A DNA stretch of 64,000 nucleotides from Caballeronia sp. SBC1 (GCF_011493005.1 NZ_CP049157.1:806001-870000), one strand, 5' to 3'. Shown: positions 8,993 to 18,950, counted from the first letter of the stretch. Made by a program: numbers and translations. Notes: generated by a model not told the origin, from the letters alone.

Positions 8993-11900
8993 GCTGCGCT
9001 CAGTTGTTTTTGCACAAGTTGGTAGTACATGCCCTTGCGCGCGACGAGTTCGTCGTGGCGTCCCTGTTCGACGATAGCGCCTTCATACAACACGAGGATC
9101 TTGTCTGCACGCATGATCGTGCTGAGCCTGTGGGCGATGATCACGGCCGTGCGGCCCTTCAGGATCTCCTGCATATTGCCGAGGATATTGCTTTCCGATT
9201 GAGTATCGAGCGCGGAGGTCGCTTCGTCGAAAACCAGGAGGCGCGGGTCGTGATAAAGCGCCCGCGCAATGCAGAGCCGCTGGATCTGCCCACCCGACAA
9301 ACCCACGCCGCGCTCACCCACGATCTGCTCATAACCCAACGGCATCTTGCTGATGAACGCGTGAGCATCGGCCATCTTCGCGGCCTCTTCAATGCGCCGG
9401 CGATCCGGCGCTTCGTCACCGCTTGCAACGTTCTCCGCGATCGTCCCGGAGAACAGCAGGTTGCTCTGCATGACATAGCCTATCTGCGCGCGGTACACGT
9501 TTTTATCGATCACATTCAGATCGTAACCATCGACTATCATCTTCCCTTCAGTCGGGGTGTAAAAGCCGACCAGCAGCTTCGCAAGCGTGGTCTTGCCCGA
9601 GCCGCTGCGACCCACTATGGCGATCAGCTCGCCCGGCTTGATATCGAAACTGATGTTCTCAAGCACGTATTCGGTGTCGTTGCCGCCATAGCGAAAATAC
9701 ACGTTGTTCAGGCTGATCTCGCCTTGCAGGTCAGGCAATATGACGCGCGACTGCAAATCCTCCGGCTTCTGTTCCGGCTCCATGTCGAGCACATCGCCTA
9801 GCCGTTCCATGGCCACGCCGGCGTCGTTGAGCAGGCTCCACAGACCGATCAACCCCATCAGCGGCGTCAGCACGCTCCCCATGAACGCATTGAACGCGAT
9901 CAACTGCCCGATAGTCATCTCGTGCGTGAGGACCATGTTCGCGCCGACCCAAAGAATCGCGATCGTGGTCGCGGCGTTCAACATCTGGCTCCCCAGCGAA
10001 ACCGCAATATTGAACGCCTGCGCGCGATACTGGACCTCCAGCGATTTCGCGTATTTCTTTTCCCACTTCAACCGCACAGTCCGCTCTATGCCCATTCCCT
10101 TGATCGTTTCCACGCCGCCCAGCGCTTCCATCAGGAAGGACTTCGCTTCGGTCGACGCGGAGAAAACCTCTCGGGCATAGTTCTTGATCTTCGGCGTGGC
10201 GAGCGCGGTCAGCGCCATGATCGGAATAACGAAACCAATCAACAGCAGCGTCATCTTCACGTTGTAGAGAAACATGATCGTGAAGTAGATGAAGACCATC
10301 AGCAAATTGAGCGCGGTCGTCACGGTCGATTCCGTGAGGAACGCGCGGATGGTGTGGTTCTCCTGGAAGCGCGCGAAAATATCGCCCGTCTTGCGTTTGG
10401 CGAAGAACGAGAATGGCAGCGACAACGTATGGCGGAAGAACTGCGACATCATCGCGAAGTCCATGTTACGGACCATGAAGTTCGCAAGGTACGCGCGAAT
10501 AGTCGACATCAATTGCGAGAACAAGTTGGAGATGATCAGGCCGGCAATCAGCAAATGCAGCAGCCCGACGTTCTGGTGAACGATGACCCCATCGAGAATA
10601 TTCTGGATGATCAGCGGCGGAATAACGCCCAACACCTGGATCACGAACGTGGCTAGGAACAGGTGCGCCAGGATCTTCTTGTATGGCTTCAGGTAACCGA
10701 CGAATCGCACCCATGGCGAGCGTCCGGCAGCGGCTTGCGCGAGTTCGGGTGGTGCCGTGAACAGCAGGCAGGTGCCGCTCCAGCCGCGCTCGAACTCCTC
10801 CACGTCCATCTTGCGAAAGCCGACTGCCGGGTCGGCTACCCACACCTGGTTCGCGGAGATGCCGTACACCACTACATAGTGATATCCCTCCCAATGGACG
10901 ATGAACGGCAGTTCGAAACCGCGCAGTGACTCGAAGGTGCACTGAACGCCGCGCGTGGTGAAGCCCAACACCTCACCCGCCCGCGCGAGGCTGTCAAGTG
11001 TCGCGCCCTGGGTCGTGACGTTGGCAAGTTCACGGAGCTTGCCGAGCGTCATGGGGATCTCGTAGTGCTTGCAGATCATCGCGAGACTGGCCGCGCCGCA
11101 ATCCATCTCCTCCGCCTGCTGGACCCACGCGAAGCGGCGTATCACTCGCTCGCCGAACTCCGGTTTCGAGTGCAGGTCGAGCATGGCTGGCAACGAGCGT
11201 CGTTCCTCCAGCTTCTTCTGTCGCTGCAACTCGCGCTCGGTAAAACGGATCCGGTCTTCCAGCACTTCGCGCAGCTTCGGGTTGCGTTCGAGCACGAGGT
11301 GCACGGTTTTCTCGGGCACGACCAGCAGGCGTGTATCAACGTTCGCGATGGCCGTTGCCTGTTGCTCCTGTCTCAGCAAGCAAGCCTTCTCGCCGAAGAC
11401 CTCACCCGCTCTCAAGGTGGCCAGCAAATATTCGCTCGCACCCTCCTTGCGCACGATCCGTACTTCGCCCTGCCGGACCACGTATAGCCGCCGGTCATCG
11501 CGCGCGTCCTGATGAATGATCTCCTTGCCCGCTGCAACCCGCTTCACGCCGACGCTGCGCACCGACGCCTCCAGTTCGGCCTTGTCGATCTTGCCTCGCA
11601 GGTCGAAGAGCTTAGCGACGAAACCGCCGGCTGAACTGATCGCGACATAGCTCGTGACGAACCCGAGCGCCTCTGGATTATTCGCCACGATTGGCTCGAT
11701 CACGCGGCGCGGAATGAACAGCAGTTCCGTCTTGCCCGACGAACGCACCGACGATTCATGCCGGTACTCGCGCAACATGGCGATGTCCGCAAACACTTCC
11801 CGTTCGCGGCGCACGCCCATGCTGATCTCCTTACCGTTTTCCTCGGTGAAGATCCGCACCGAGCCGGCCTTGATGACGAACAGTCCATCCGCCGCGTCGC

Positions 11901-12048
11901 CCGCGTTGCAGACGGTCTCGCCGAATGCATGAAAACGCGTCTCCGCGTGCTCGGCGAGCTGTTCGATTTCCTGCGCGGAAAACGGCGACAGGATCTCCAC
12001 GGTCGCCAGGAACGCGGCCAGGGAATCGAGTTTCTGCGGTACGTCCAT
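8989..12048 (-). CDS. Peptidase-containing ABC exporter (2x cNMP-binding, C39, ABC)
   Basis: A 1019-residue bacteriocin-type exporter. Residues ~15-130 and ~165-275 are two cNMP-binding-like domains. Residues ~303-430 are a C39 peptidase with Cys317 (QAEEMDCGAA), His390 (GYHYVVVYG) and Asp406 (VADP), all catalytic residues intact. A six-helix ABC membrane domain follows, then an ATPase with GRSGSGKTT, GLSGGQIQRL and LLVFDEATSALD. It should cleave leaders after Gly-Gly and pump the cores across the inner membrane. The same domain order occurs in cyanobacterial HetC-type exporters. The start at 12048 is chosen for AGGAG 8 nt upstream; an in-frame extension lacks one. It works with the HlyD adaptor and TolC-like protein encoded upstream. 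Confidence 0.93.
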   Translation of the reverse strand: MDVPQKLDSLAAFLATVEILSPFSAQEIEQLAEHAETRFHAFGETVCNAGDAADGLFVIKAGSVRIFTEENGKEISMGVRREREVFADIAMLREYRHESSVRSSGKTELLFIPRRVIEPIVANNPEALGFVTSYVAISSAGGFVAKLFDLRGKIDKAELEASVRSVGVKRVAAGKEIIHQDARDDRRLYVVRQGEVRIVRKEGASEYLLATLRAGEVFGEKACLLRQEQQATAIANVDTRLLVVPEKTVHLVLERNPKLREVLEDRIRFTERELQRQKKLEERRSLPAMLDLHSKPEFGERVIRRFAWVQQAEEMDCGAASLAMICKHYEIPMTLGKLRELANVTTQGATLDSLARAGEVLGFTTRGVQCTFESLRGFELPFIVHWEGYHYVVVYGISANQVWVADPAVGFRKMDVEEFERGWSGTCLLFTAPPELAQAAAGRSPWVRFVGYLKPYKKILAHLFLATFVIQVLGVIPPLIIQNILDGVIVHQNVGLLHLLIAGLIISNLFSQLMSTIRAYLANFMVRNMDFAMMSQFFRHTLSLPFSFFAKRKTGDIFARFQENHTIRAFLTESTVTTALNLLMVFIYFTIMFLYNVKMTLLLIGFVIPIMALTALATPKIKNYAREVFSASTEAKSFLMEALGGVETIKGMGIERTVRLKWEKKYAKSLEVQYRAQAFNIAVSLGSQMLNAATTIAILWVGANMVLTHEMTIGQLIAFNAFMGSVLTPLMGLIGLWSLLNDAGVAMERLGDVLDMEPEQKPEDLQSRVILPDLQGEISLNNVYFRYGGNDTEYVLENISFDIKPGELIAIVGRSGSGKTTLAKLLVGFYTPTEGKMIVDGYDLNVIDKNVYRAQIGYVMQSNLLFSGTIAENVASGDEAPDRRRIEEAAKMADAHAFISKMPLGYEQIVGERGVGLSGGQIQRLCIARALYHDPRLLVFDEATSALDTQSESNILGNMQEILKGRTAVIIAHRLSTIMRADKILVLYEGAIVEQGRHDELVARKGMYYQLVQKQLSAA

Positions 12049-12076
12049 GTGTTCGGCTCCTATCGTTCGCCACGCC

Positions 12077-12829
12077 CTAGCGCGCTTCGATAATGTGTTC
12101 CTGCGCCCGCGCCTGCAGCCACTGCTCGCGCAACAGCCGGCGAATTTCGGCCGCGACATCTGCATCGAGCATGGCGGGACGTTTCGCCGTCACGGCAAAT
12201 ATTTCGTAGGCGGTGCCGTCCGGCGTGGGGAACGGTCCGAGCAGGTCACCGGCGGCGGCATTGAATACCTTGGCTTCGATCTCCGGGGCGAGCGACCCGC
12301 GCAACACCTTGCCGAGCACGCCACCCTGGTCGCGGGTGTCGGCAATCGAGTGTTCTCGCGCCATCTCCGTAAAGCTGTCCGGATCGTCCTGCAAATAGGA
12401 AATCATTTCCTTCGCCTGACTCGGTGTTTCGAGCACGATATGACTGATTTCCACGCTGTCGAAACGCGGCGAATTCAGCTTGAAATAAGCTTCCACGTCG
12501 TCGTCGCCACCAATCTGTTCGAGGATCTTCTCCTGATAGAGCGTGTCCGTGATGAACGCCTCGAACTCGTCGAGGTTCACACCGAGCGCATCAAGGTAAC
12601 GGTTCATATCGGCGGCGCGGTGCAGGCCGCGCACGCGCCTGAATTGATCGGCGCGCACCTGGATCTCGCCCTCCGACACATCGACGCGCTGCTTCTTCGC
12701 CGCGCGCACGGTGAGCTTGTCGCGCACAAGCTGCTCGACGAGCCCCTCGAATTGCCCGGTCAGTTTCAACACCCGGATGAACTCATCGGCATCGACGACT
12801 TCATCGTCTATTCGAACAATCGCCGTCAT
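12077..12829 (-). CDS. Parvulin-type peptidyl-prolyl isomerase of the export locus
   Basis: A 250-residue protein with an N-terminal helical SurA/PpiC-like region and a parvulin domain near residues 125-225 (VEISHIVLET, EHSIADTRDQGGVLGKVLRG, AAAGDLLGPFPTPDGTAYEI). There is no signal peptide, so it should act in the cytoplasm, unlike SurA or PpiD. It lies 36 bp after the HlyD gene and 28 bp before the exporter. Parvulins are known neighbours of peptidase-containing exporters in cyanobacterial loci, suggesting a chaperone that presents precursors to the C39 domain; the role here is inferred. Confidence 0.88.
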   Translation of the reverse strand: MTAIVRIDDEVVDADEFIRVLKLTGQFEGLVEQLVRDKLTVRAAKKQRVDVSEGEIQVRADQFRRVRGLHRAADMNRYLDALGVNLDEFEAFITDTLYQEKILEQIGGDDDVEAYFKLNSPRFDSVEISHIVLETPSQAKEMISYLQDDPDSFTEMAREHSIADTRDQGGVLGKVLRGSLAPEIEAKVFNAAAGDLLGPFPTPDGTAYEIFAVTAKRPAMLDADVAAEIRRLLREQWLQARAQEHIIEAR

Positions 12830-12865
12830 TTCTTATGCCCCTTTTAAACGTGGAAATCTGCACCG

Positions 12866-14239
12866 TCAGCCCGCCACCTGCCGGAACGGATCAAGACCAA
12901 GATCGATCAGACGCCGCTCGCGCACCACGATCTCTGCGGTCGCGGTCATGCCGTAGCGCAGCGGGTAGCGCGTATCTGCCACCTGGTAATAGTCACGAGC
13001 GAGCGTCACGCGGCCTTCATAGACGGGTTGTTTCGTCTCCGGCGACGGTTTTGCTGCGGGCGAGATGAACTCGAGCGTGCCGTCGATCACCCCGTAGCGC
13101 TGATACGGAAACGCATTGAACTTGAGCTTGACCGCTTGCCCCTCCCGCAGGAACGCTCGGTCATGTTCGGCTATCTCGATCTTCAGCACCGGCCGCGCGT
13201 CCTTGGGTGCAATGCCCCCGAGCGGCGTGTTGGCCTGGATCTTGTCGCCGGGTTGTGTTGACGTAACGTCCGTGACGACACCCGACACCGGCGCCAGGAT
13301 AAGCAGGAAGTTATCCTTATCGATATTCTCGAAACGGATCCGATCCGCCGCTTCGGCGACGAGCCTCGCGGTTTGCAATTGCAGCCGCAGCTTGTCACCC
13401 GCGCTTGCAATCTCCCGCATCGCCGATTCGTATTGCAGCTTCAGGCTGGTCGCTTCCTGCCCGCTGGTTTCCAGTTGCGCCTTCGCCTGCGAGTATTCGT
13501 GGCTTAGGCGGAAATCGAGTTCCGTGAGTTTCGACTGGGCGATCCGGGTCGCGTTATCCGCTTCCATATAAGCGTTGCGTTTGCCTTCCACCTGGATCTC
13601 CGATACCCCGCCACCGCCCGGCAATGCCTGGAGCCGGGTGTAGCGGTCCAGCTCCTGCTTTGCAGCGTCACGGGTGCGGCGGGCGGTATCCAGCTCGGTG
13701 CGCGCCTCGTCGAGTTGCGCTTTCTGCCCCTCAGCGAGCTTGGTCGTCCCTTCGGCCACGCGCGTCTGGTGCAAATGCTCCTCCACTTCCATCTGGTCTT
13801 TCAGCGCCGCCGCCTTGCGCTCCATCAGCAGCTTTTTCTCGGGAAATTCTTTCCAGTCACGCTCGGCGTCATCGAGTTTCAACTGCGCTTCCAGCGCGTT
13901 GGTGGCGGCCTGGATCGCGCCCCGTGCGTTGAGCCGCGCCACCACGTCATCCTTCGAAACCGGCTGCCCTTCCGCTATATAAACATCGGCAAGCTCACCG
14001 TCTATAGGCGCATAGAACCGCCGTACTTCGGACTCGGGCGAGAGCGTGCCCTGAGCCGTGACGATCACGTCTGCGCGCCCGACGAACGACCACACGAGCG
14101 CGCTCACGACCAGCGCGACCATCGTATAGATTAATGCCTGGGTCAACCGCAAAGGCTCCGCCACGAGAATGGAGATGCCCTCCACGCTGTGGTCGCCAAG
14201 CGATTCCGCAAAGGACTTAGGGTGCGCGTTGTGCTTCAT
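12866..14239 (-). CDS. HlyD-family membrane fusion protein
   Basis: A 457-residue periplasmic adaptor. It has a short cytoplasmic tail, one membrane helix (about 33-53), a biotinyl-lipoyl half-motif (FYAPIDGELADVYIAEGQPV), a long coiled coil (about 100-300) and a C-terminal barrel ending in RYGMTATAEIVVRERR. This is the layout of type I secretion adaptors that bridge an ABC exporter and a TolC-type channel. The start overlaps the FHA gene by 23 bp, with GGGAG 6 nt upstream, so the two are coupled. Partners are the exporter (8989-12048) and the outer-membrane protein (17012-18577). Confidence 0.92.
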   Translation of the reverse strand: MKHNAHPKSFAESLGDHSVEGISILVAEPLRLTQALIYTMVALVVSALVWSFVGRADVIVTAQGTLSPESEVRRFYAPIDGELADVYIAEGQPVSKDDVVARLNARGAIQAATNALEAQLKLDDAERDWKEFPEKKLLMERKAAALKDQMEVEEHLHQTRVAEGTTKLAEGQKAQLDEARTELDTARRTRDAAKQELDRYTRLQALPGGGGVSEIQVEGKRNAYMEADNATRIAQSKLTELDFRLSHEYSQAKAQLETSGQEATSLKLQYESAMREIASAGDKLRLQLQTARLVAEAADRIRFENIDKDNFLLILAPVSGVVTDVTSTQPGDKIQANTPLGGIAPKDARPVLKIEIAEHDRAFLREGQAVKLKFNAFPYQRYGVIDGTLEFISPAAKPSPETKQPVYEGRVTLARDYYQVADTRYPLRYGMTATAEIVVRERRLIDLGLDPFRQVAG

Positions 14240-16709
14240 CGTTCGCTCCCTTGTATGAGGTCTTATCGCCGCCGATCAGCGCCAGCTTGGCGCTCAGCAG
14301 CCCGGGATCCAGCACTGGACTCAACTGCAGCAGCGAGCGCCGCTGCATGTCGACTTCCGCATTGATTTCGGCGAGCAGTTTGTCGGCAAGCGCAGTGCGA
14401 TCGGCCTTCAACTGGCGAAGCAACTGCGCGGCGCGTTGCGCGCCGGACCACGCATCGGTCAGCAGTTTCGCCTGCTTTTTGAAGCTATCGGAGAGACCCG
14501 TTTCGAGCCGCTGGTCGCCGCCGATCGAGCCGTTCGTCTGATACTGCGTCCACGCCGTTTGCGCCCGGTTAAGCCACTCGTCCGCCCGCGCAAGCGCCTT
14601 CTGCCGTAGCGCGCTGAGATCCGGCTGGATCGCGTTGACGAACCAGGCGTCCGCAACAGGATCGAGTGATTCGTAAAACGACAGTACCCGATCGTCGAAG
14701 CCCTGCGCGCCCCGAGACTTTTGCAGGTCCGCGAACTGGCTGGCCACCGCCTGCTTGTGCGCGAGGTCGGCGCTGACGGCGTCAGCCCATGGTCCCGCTG
14801 CCATCGATCGAAGCCCCGTCATGGCCGGCTCCGTCTTCCCGTTACTCCATGCATCTGATACCGCCATGTAGCGCTGCACAACATCTGGCGTTGGCAGGCC
14901 GTTCGCTTCGAGTTGGTGCCACCGTGTCTGAAATGGCGGCGTAGTAAAGCGCGCTTTCTGCATGGCGTTGATGAGCGGACCGAGGGCGCGCGACTGGAGA
15001 GCGTGCTCGAGCGCGACGTATTGCCGGAGATCGTCCTGCACGCGATCGAGACCTGCCAGGCGCGGGTATTTGTCGGCGTAATCGGCTATTTCCGCGCTTA
15101 GCGCATCTGGGTCGCCCCCCGGTGCCAGCTCCTTGTCGATACTCGCCTTGAGGCGCTCGATGGCTGCCAGATAAACCGAATCGTCACTCTCGAGCTTGCG
15201 CAGATGACTGAGCGCGACGGCGTACAGATCCCTGAACGCGGGCACCGTGGACGCAATCCGGTCCAGCCGCCGTTGATGACCGCTCGGGTCGCTCTCCCAT
15301 TGCCTCAGCAACTCGCTCATGCGGCTTTCATCGGCGTAGATACGGATGGGAGCATCCGCCTTCTCGCGGCTCGCCATGAACGTCTCAAGGCGTCCAATCC
15401 ACGCAATCTCATCGACGAGAAAGCGCGCGTCAGAGTTAGTCGCGGCCAACGTCTCCATCTGCGAGACGACTGATCGCGCGCCATCGAAATTCCGGTGTTT
15501 TAGCTGGTCGATCCAGTCCGGCAAATAGCCCTTGAGAAGCGCTTCCGTCCCCATGACCATCGCGTGAGGATCGTTCGGATGTTTGCCAAGATAAACATTC
15601 GCGACCGTCACGGCGTCGCGATAGTCACCGTGAGCGACCAACCCCTTGAGATTTCGGTCAGCCGTGCCGCTGAAATAGAGCGCACTGCCGATCGCGATCA
15701 TTGCTGCGACGAATGCCAGGGCGTAAGACAACACCCGGCGCCCCATCACCTGACCGCCACCGAATGCCGCGCCAAGGTCAGAGACAAAGCGCACGAACCT
15801 GCTGCGCGAGCGGCGACGCACGGAAACACGTTGGTCGGGCAAGGTCTCGCGGTTGATTTCATCTTCGGACGGCTGGCCCTGGTCGACGCAGAAGATATCC
15901 AGGAAGGAATGCGCGGTCGTGATGAAGGTGGTCTTGTCAAGATCGTCCGGCGTGCCTTGAGTCCCTGGGCCGGGTGCGCTCGCCGCCGTAGCGGCGGTAA
16001 TGGTCGTGCTTACGCCCGGTTCCGATTCCGCTTCCCGCCGCAGGCTCACGATATACGCGAAGTGGTTGCCGCCGAACGCCAGCGATGCACCATCTTCCAA
16101 CGGCACGGCGGTTTCACCCAGTCGGTTGCCGTCGACGAAGGTGCCGTTCGTGCTGCCGAGATCCTCGACGAACGGCACACCCGCCTTCACGAAAATATGC
16201 GCGTGCCGCCGTGACACGTAGTTAACCTGATGAGGATAGCGGTCACTGTATTGCGCGAACGTCTCGTCCGCCTTGCTGACCAGGAAGGGAAACTCCGTCA
16301 GTTCGACCGGATGCAATCCGAGGTCGCCACGCTCCGGCGTGAGCGTCATGTGCACAGGCTGCGCCGCATAGGCCCGCGATACGGCGCGCGGTTCCATCCG
16401 CACCCGGAATGCCAGCTTTCCGCCAAAGCCTATGACGTCGCCACTCTGAAGCCGCGCGGGCTTCTCGCGCAGCATGACACCGTTCACGGTCGTGCCATTC
16501 TTGCTGCCGAGGTCGGCTGCGTAGGCTGCGCCGTTCTCGATAAAGATCCGCGCGTGACGCCGCGACAACTGCGCAACGGCATCCGCTTCATAGGAGGCGA
16601 AAGGCGCTTCAAACCGCCCGACCGCAAACAGATTTTCGTCAATACGAATGACGCCGGCCGCGGGATGAGACTCGGGCTCAAGCAAGAGATCGAAGGCCTT
16701 ATGCAGCAT
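14217..16709 (-). CDS. Twin-FHA-domain transmembrane protein
   Basis: An 830-residue protein from the chosen start. Two FHA domains lie at about 20-107 (SRRHARIF, LGSKNGTTVNG) and 135-223 (SRRHAHIF, LGSTNGTFVDG); both keep the Arg, Ser, His and Asn that bind phosphothreonine. A Thr-rich stretch follows (DKTTFITTAH, 258-267), then a basic segment and one membrane helix (about 326-347). The remaining ~480 residues are helical and presumably periplasmic. The start at 16709 is the ATG just before the first FHA domain; ATG codons at 16748 and 16904 are in frame but poorly supported. It probably reads kinase signals at the export complex. Confidence 0.82.
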   Translation of the reverse strand: MLHKAFDLLLEPESHPAAGVIRIDENLFAVGRFEAPFASYEADAVAQLSRRHARIFIENGAAYAADLGSKNGTTVNGVMLREKPARLQSGDVIGFGGKLAFRVRMEPRAVSRAYAAQPVHMTLTPERGDLGLHPVELTEFPFLVSKADETFAQYSDRYPHQVNYVSRRHAHIFVKAGVPFVEDLGSTNGTFVDGNRLGETAVPLEDGASLAFGGNHFAYIVSLRREAESEPGVSTTITAATAASAPGPGTQGTPDDLDKTTFITTAHSFLDIFCVDQGQPSEDEINRETLPDQRVSVRRRSRSRFVRFVSDLGAAFGGGQVMGRRVLSYALAFVAAMIAIGSALYFSGTADRNLKGLVAHGDYRDAVTVANVYLGKHPNDPHAMVMGTEALLKGYLPDWIDQLKHRNFDGARSVVSQMETLAATNSDARFLVDEIAWIGRLETFMASREKADAPIRIYADESRMSELLRQWESDPSGHQRRLDRIASTVPAFRDLYAVALSHLRKLESDDSVYLAAIERLKASIDKELAPGGDPDALSAEIADYADKYPRLAGLDRVQDDLRQYVALEHALQSRALGPLINAMQKARFTTPPFQTRWHQLEANGLPTPDVVQRYMAVSDAWSNGKTEPAMTGLRSMAAGPWADAVSADLAHKQAVASQFADLQKSRGAQGFDDRVLSFYESLDPVADAWFVNAIQPDLSALRQKALARADEWLNRAQTAWTQYQTNGSIGGDQRLETGLSDSFKKQAKLLTDAWSGAQRAAQLLRQLKADRTALADKLLAEINAEVDMQRRSLLQLSPVLDPGLLSAKLALIGGDKTSYKGANDEAQRAP

Positions 16710-17011
16710 TGGCCCCGCCTCGGCAACGGAAGCTTCTCCTGGAGCCATGGGTCCACATCTCGAAGGATGTTCATCACGCGTTGAGCGCAAGGTGCAGGGT
16801 GTAACGTGACTACCCCGCGCATTCCCGCCGATGAACCGTGTTGGACGAAACCGCAGTGAAAGCGGTGACGCCATGAAGTGTAAGTCACGCATTGCGGTAG
16901 TCAATCATTCAACAACACATCTGTCGCCTGAGAACTAACACTTTGCATTCCGAACATTGGTTTTGGCCGATGTGAACTATCGCCCTAAAAATCGTGGCAC
17001 GTTACTCGCGC

Positions 17012-18577
17012 TTAGTTCGTTGCTCCCTTACTTGATTCCTGAGTTGATTCCTGAGTTGCGGCAAGCTGAGCGTGCGCATCATGCGCGCTAGTCGGGTCGC
17101 TTGCCTGGTCCGTCTTTTGAACATCAACCGCCGGCCATCCGCCGCCCAGCGACTTATAGAGGGTGACCGTGTCGGAGAGCAGTTGCTGATGGTTTTCGAG
17201 CAACGCCAGTTCTGCCGCGAGCAGGGTACGTTCAGTTTCGAAGACTTCCAGTTGCGACACCACGCCTTCCTTCAGTTGCGCTTCAATCTGGGCGGCCACC
17301 ACTTTCAGGTGCCCCACCTCTTCCTGCAGTTCGGCGCGCTGTTTCGTATGCGCGTCGAGGTTGACCAGGGCGTTCTCCACCTCTTCGAACGCGCCCATCA
17401 CGGTGCGTCGATACTGTTGCTCAACCACGATCGTCTGTGCCTCCGTTGTCTTGACATGTGCCCTGACGCTTGGGTCCAGCAGCGGAATATTGATGCTGGG
17501 CAAGAAGCTGAACGTGAAGGACTTCAATAAATCGGTCAGGGCGAAACTCGCCGTACCGCCGCGGCCGGTGAGGCTGATAGTCGGCAACTGATTAAGCTTC
17601 GCCTGCCCCACGACGTCATACGCTTCCAGTACGCGGTATTCGGCCGCCACGACGTCGGGTCGCCGCGCCATCAATTGCGCCGGCAAGCCCGCCGGCACGA
17701 CGGGAATCTGCACGCGCTTCTCGAGCTGCCCGACCGGCACGGTGAACTCGCCAGCCGGAACGCCGATCAATGTGGCCAACGCGTTGTTTGCCAGATCGCG
17801 GGCACGATGCAGTTCGAGCAGGTCTTTGGTCAAACGATTGATTTCCGCGCGCTGCGTCAGGACCTGCGTGTTCGGCACGAGGCCGTTCTTCGCCATGCCT
17901 TCGTAGATGGTCAGGATCTGCTGGTTGGTACGCAGCGTTTTTTGCTGCTGGTCGATCTGGTCATCGAACTGAAGAATCTGGAAGTAGGTCGTCGAGACAT
18001 CCGACACAAGCGTGAGGTAGCCCGCGCGCCAATCAGCTTCCGACGCGCGATATTCGGCCTTCTGCGCCTGCACGCCCTTCTCGACCGCACCCCAGATGTC
18101 GATGTCCCAGTTCACCTGCGTGGCGACGTTGTATTGCTTCACGAGGGCCTGCCCCGTGGTTTTATCAAACTCCGCGCCCGCGCCGAAATCGGCGGTAGGA
18201 AGGGCTCCGGCACGCGCCTCGTTGATCTGACCACCTGCGACCGACACACGCGCCGCGAGAATCTTGATATCGAAGTTGCCCGCTATGGCGCGACTGACGA
18301 GGGAGTCGAGATACGGGTCCTGGAACTGCTTCCACCAGTCGAGCCTAATGGTGTCGGCCGGTGAGACAAGCGCCTTCGCCGTTTGCGACCACGTGGTCTT
18401 GGCAGGGGTGTCAGGACGCTTGTAGTCCGGCACATTTACATCGATGCAACCACTGAGAAGTGTCGTGCAAACAACGACAGGAAGCACCATGCGTGCGAAC
18501 AGACCGCGTGCCACACCCGGCACTGAAAACTCGGCGGCGCGGCCCTGCAACCCGCGCGATGGCGACATGACTTGCAT
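17012..18577 (-). CDS. TolC/NodT-family outer-membrane efflux lipoprotein
   Basis: A 521-residue outer-membrane factor. The N-terminus carries a long signal region with lipobox LLSGC, followed by the duplicated OEP fold (WWKQFQDPYLDSL, ARRPDVVAAEYRV, QYRRTVMGAFEEVENALVNL). It should supply the outer-membrane exit duct for the exporter and HlyD adaptor. The ATG at 18577 has GGAG 7 nt upstream. It follows peptide gene 2 after 107 bp that contain a hairpin, so it is probably transcribed by read-through from the sigma54-type promoter at 19025-19040. The C-terminal tail is Gln/Ser/Thr-rich. The RND cluster at 46838-48385 has its own homologue. Confidence 0.9.
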   Translation of the reverse strand: MQVMSPSRGLQGRAAEFSVPGVARGLFARMVLPVVVCTTLLSGCIDVNVPDYKRPDTPAKTTWSQTAKALVSPADTIRLDWWKQFQDPYLDSLVSRAIAGNFDIKILAARVSVAGGQINEARAGALPTADFGAGAEFDKTTGQALVKQYNVATQVNWDIDIWGAVEKGVQAQKAEYRASEADWRAGYLTLVSDVSTTYFQILQFDDQIDQQQKTLRTNQQILTIYEGMAKNGLVPNTQVLTQRAEINRLTKDLLELHRARDLANNALATLIGVPAGEFTVPVGQLEKRVQIPVVPAGLPAQLMARRPDVVAAEYRVLEAYDVVGQAKLNQLPTISLTGRGGTASFALTDLLKSFTFSFLPSINIPLLDPSVRAHVKTTEAQTIVVEQQYRRTVMGAFEEVENALVNLDAHTKQRAELQEEVGHLKVVAAQIEAQLKEGVVSQLEVFETERTLLAAELALLENHQQLLSDTVTLYKSLGGGWPAVDVQKTDQASDPTSAHDAHAQLAATQESTQESSKGATN

Positions 18578-18641
18578 GATCTCACTCCGGGTAGTTTGAA
18601 TGCGGCTGGAAGACTTTCTGGCTCTGGATTAGGGACGGTTC

Positions 18642-18671
18642 GGCAGCGAAGGACGGATGACCCTCGCTGCC
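18642..18671 (-). terminator. Intergenic hairpin after peptide gene 2 (attenuator candidate)
   Basis: GGCAGCGAAGG (18642-18652) and its near-complement at 18661-18671 form an 11-bp stem with one wobble and an 8-nt loop, without a T-run. It lies between a peptide gene and the secretion genes, where a partial stop would keep peptide mRNA in excess. Confidence 0.45.
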
Positions 18672-18683
18672 TGCGCCTGACGA

Positions 18684-18950
18684 TCAAAAGTTGATCGTGT
18701 TGGTGTTGTTGGCGGTTTGCGTCGGCTTGACTGTCGACGAGATACCGCTTGCAAACGCAACGTTGTTGCCGTTGTTGTTGATCGTGTTTTGCGACTGGCT
18801 GATCAACTGCTCGGCTCCGAACGAGAAGCTGGTCGTCGAGCTGTTGTAGCCCGGCCAGTAGCTGGGCAGGTTGCCGCCGCGTACAGCGGACATGGCGCGG
18901 CTGTCGAGTTCTTCGGTAACGGACAGGTCTTTGATCATGAGCGTTTTCAT
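18684..18950 (-). CDS. Double-glycine leader peptide precursor 2 (88 aa)
   Basis: The leader is 26 residues ending SAVRGG, with the shared positions D8-L9, L15-D16 and A19-M20. The 62-residue core begins NLPSYWPGYN and holds EQLISQSQNTINNNGNNVAF, an Asn/Gln-rich block; there is no Cys. It is a close paralogue of peptide 3 (24910-25176). The start has AGGAG 7 nt upstream; the in-frame extension upstream is promoter DNA. It is the first gene of the secretion run on the minus strand, so precursor and exporter appear to be co-expressed. The export route is inferred from the leader and the C39 exporter in the same run. Confidence 0.88.
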   Translation of the reverse strand: MKTLMIKDLSVTEELDSRAMSAVRGGNLPSYWPGYNSSTTSFSFGAEQLISQSQNTINNNGNNVAFASGISSTVKPTQTANNTNTINF

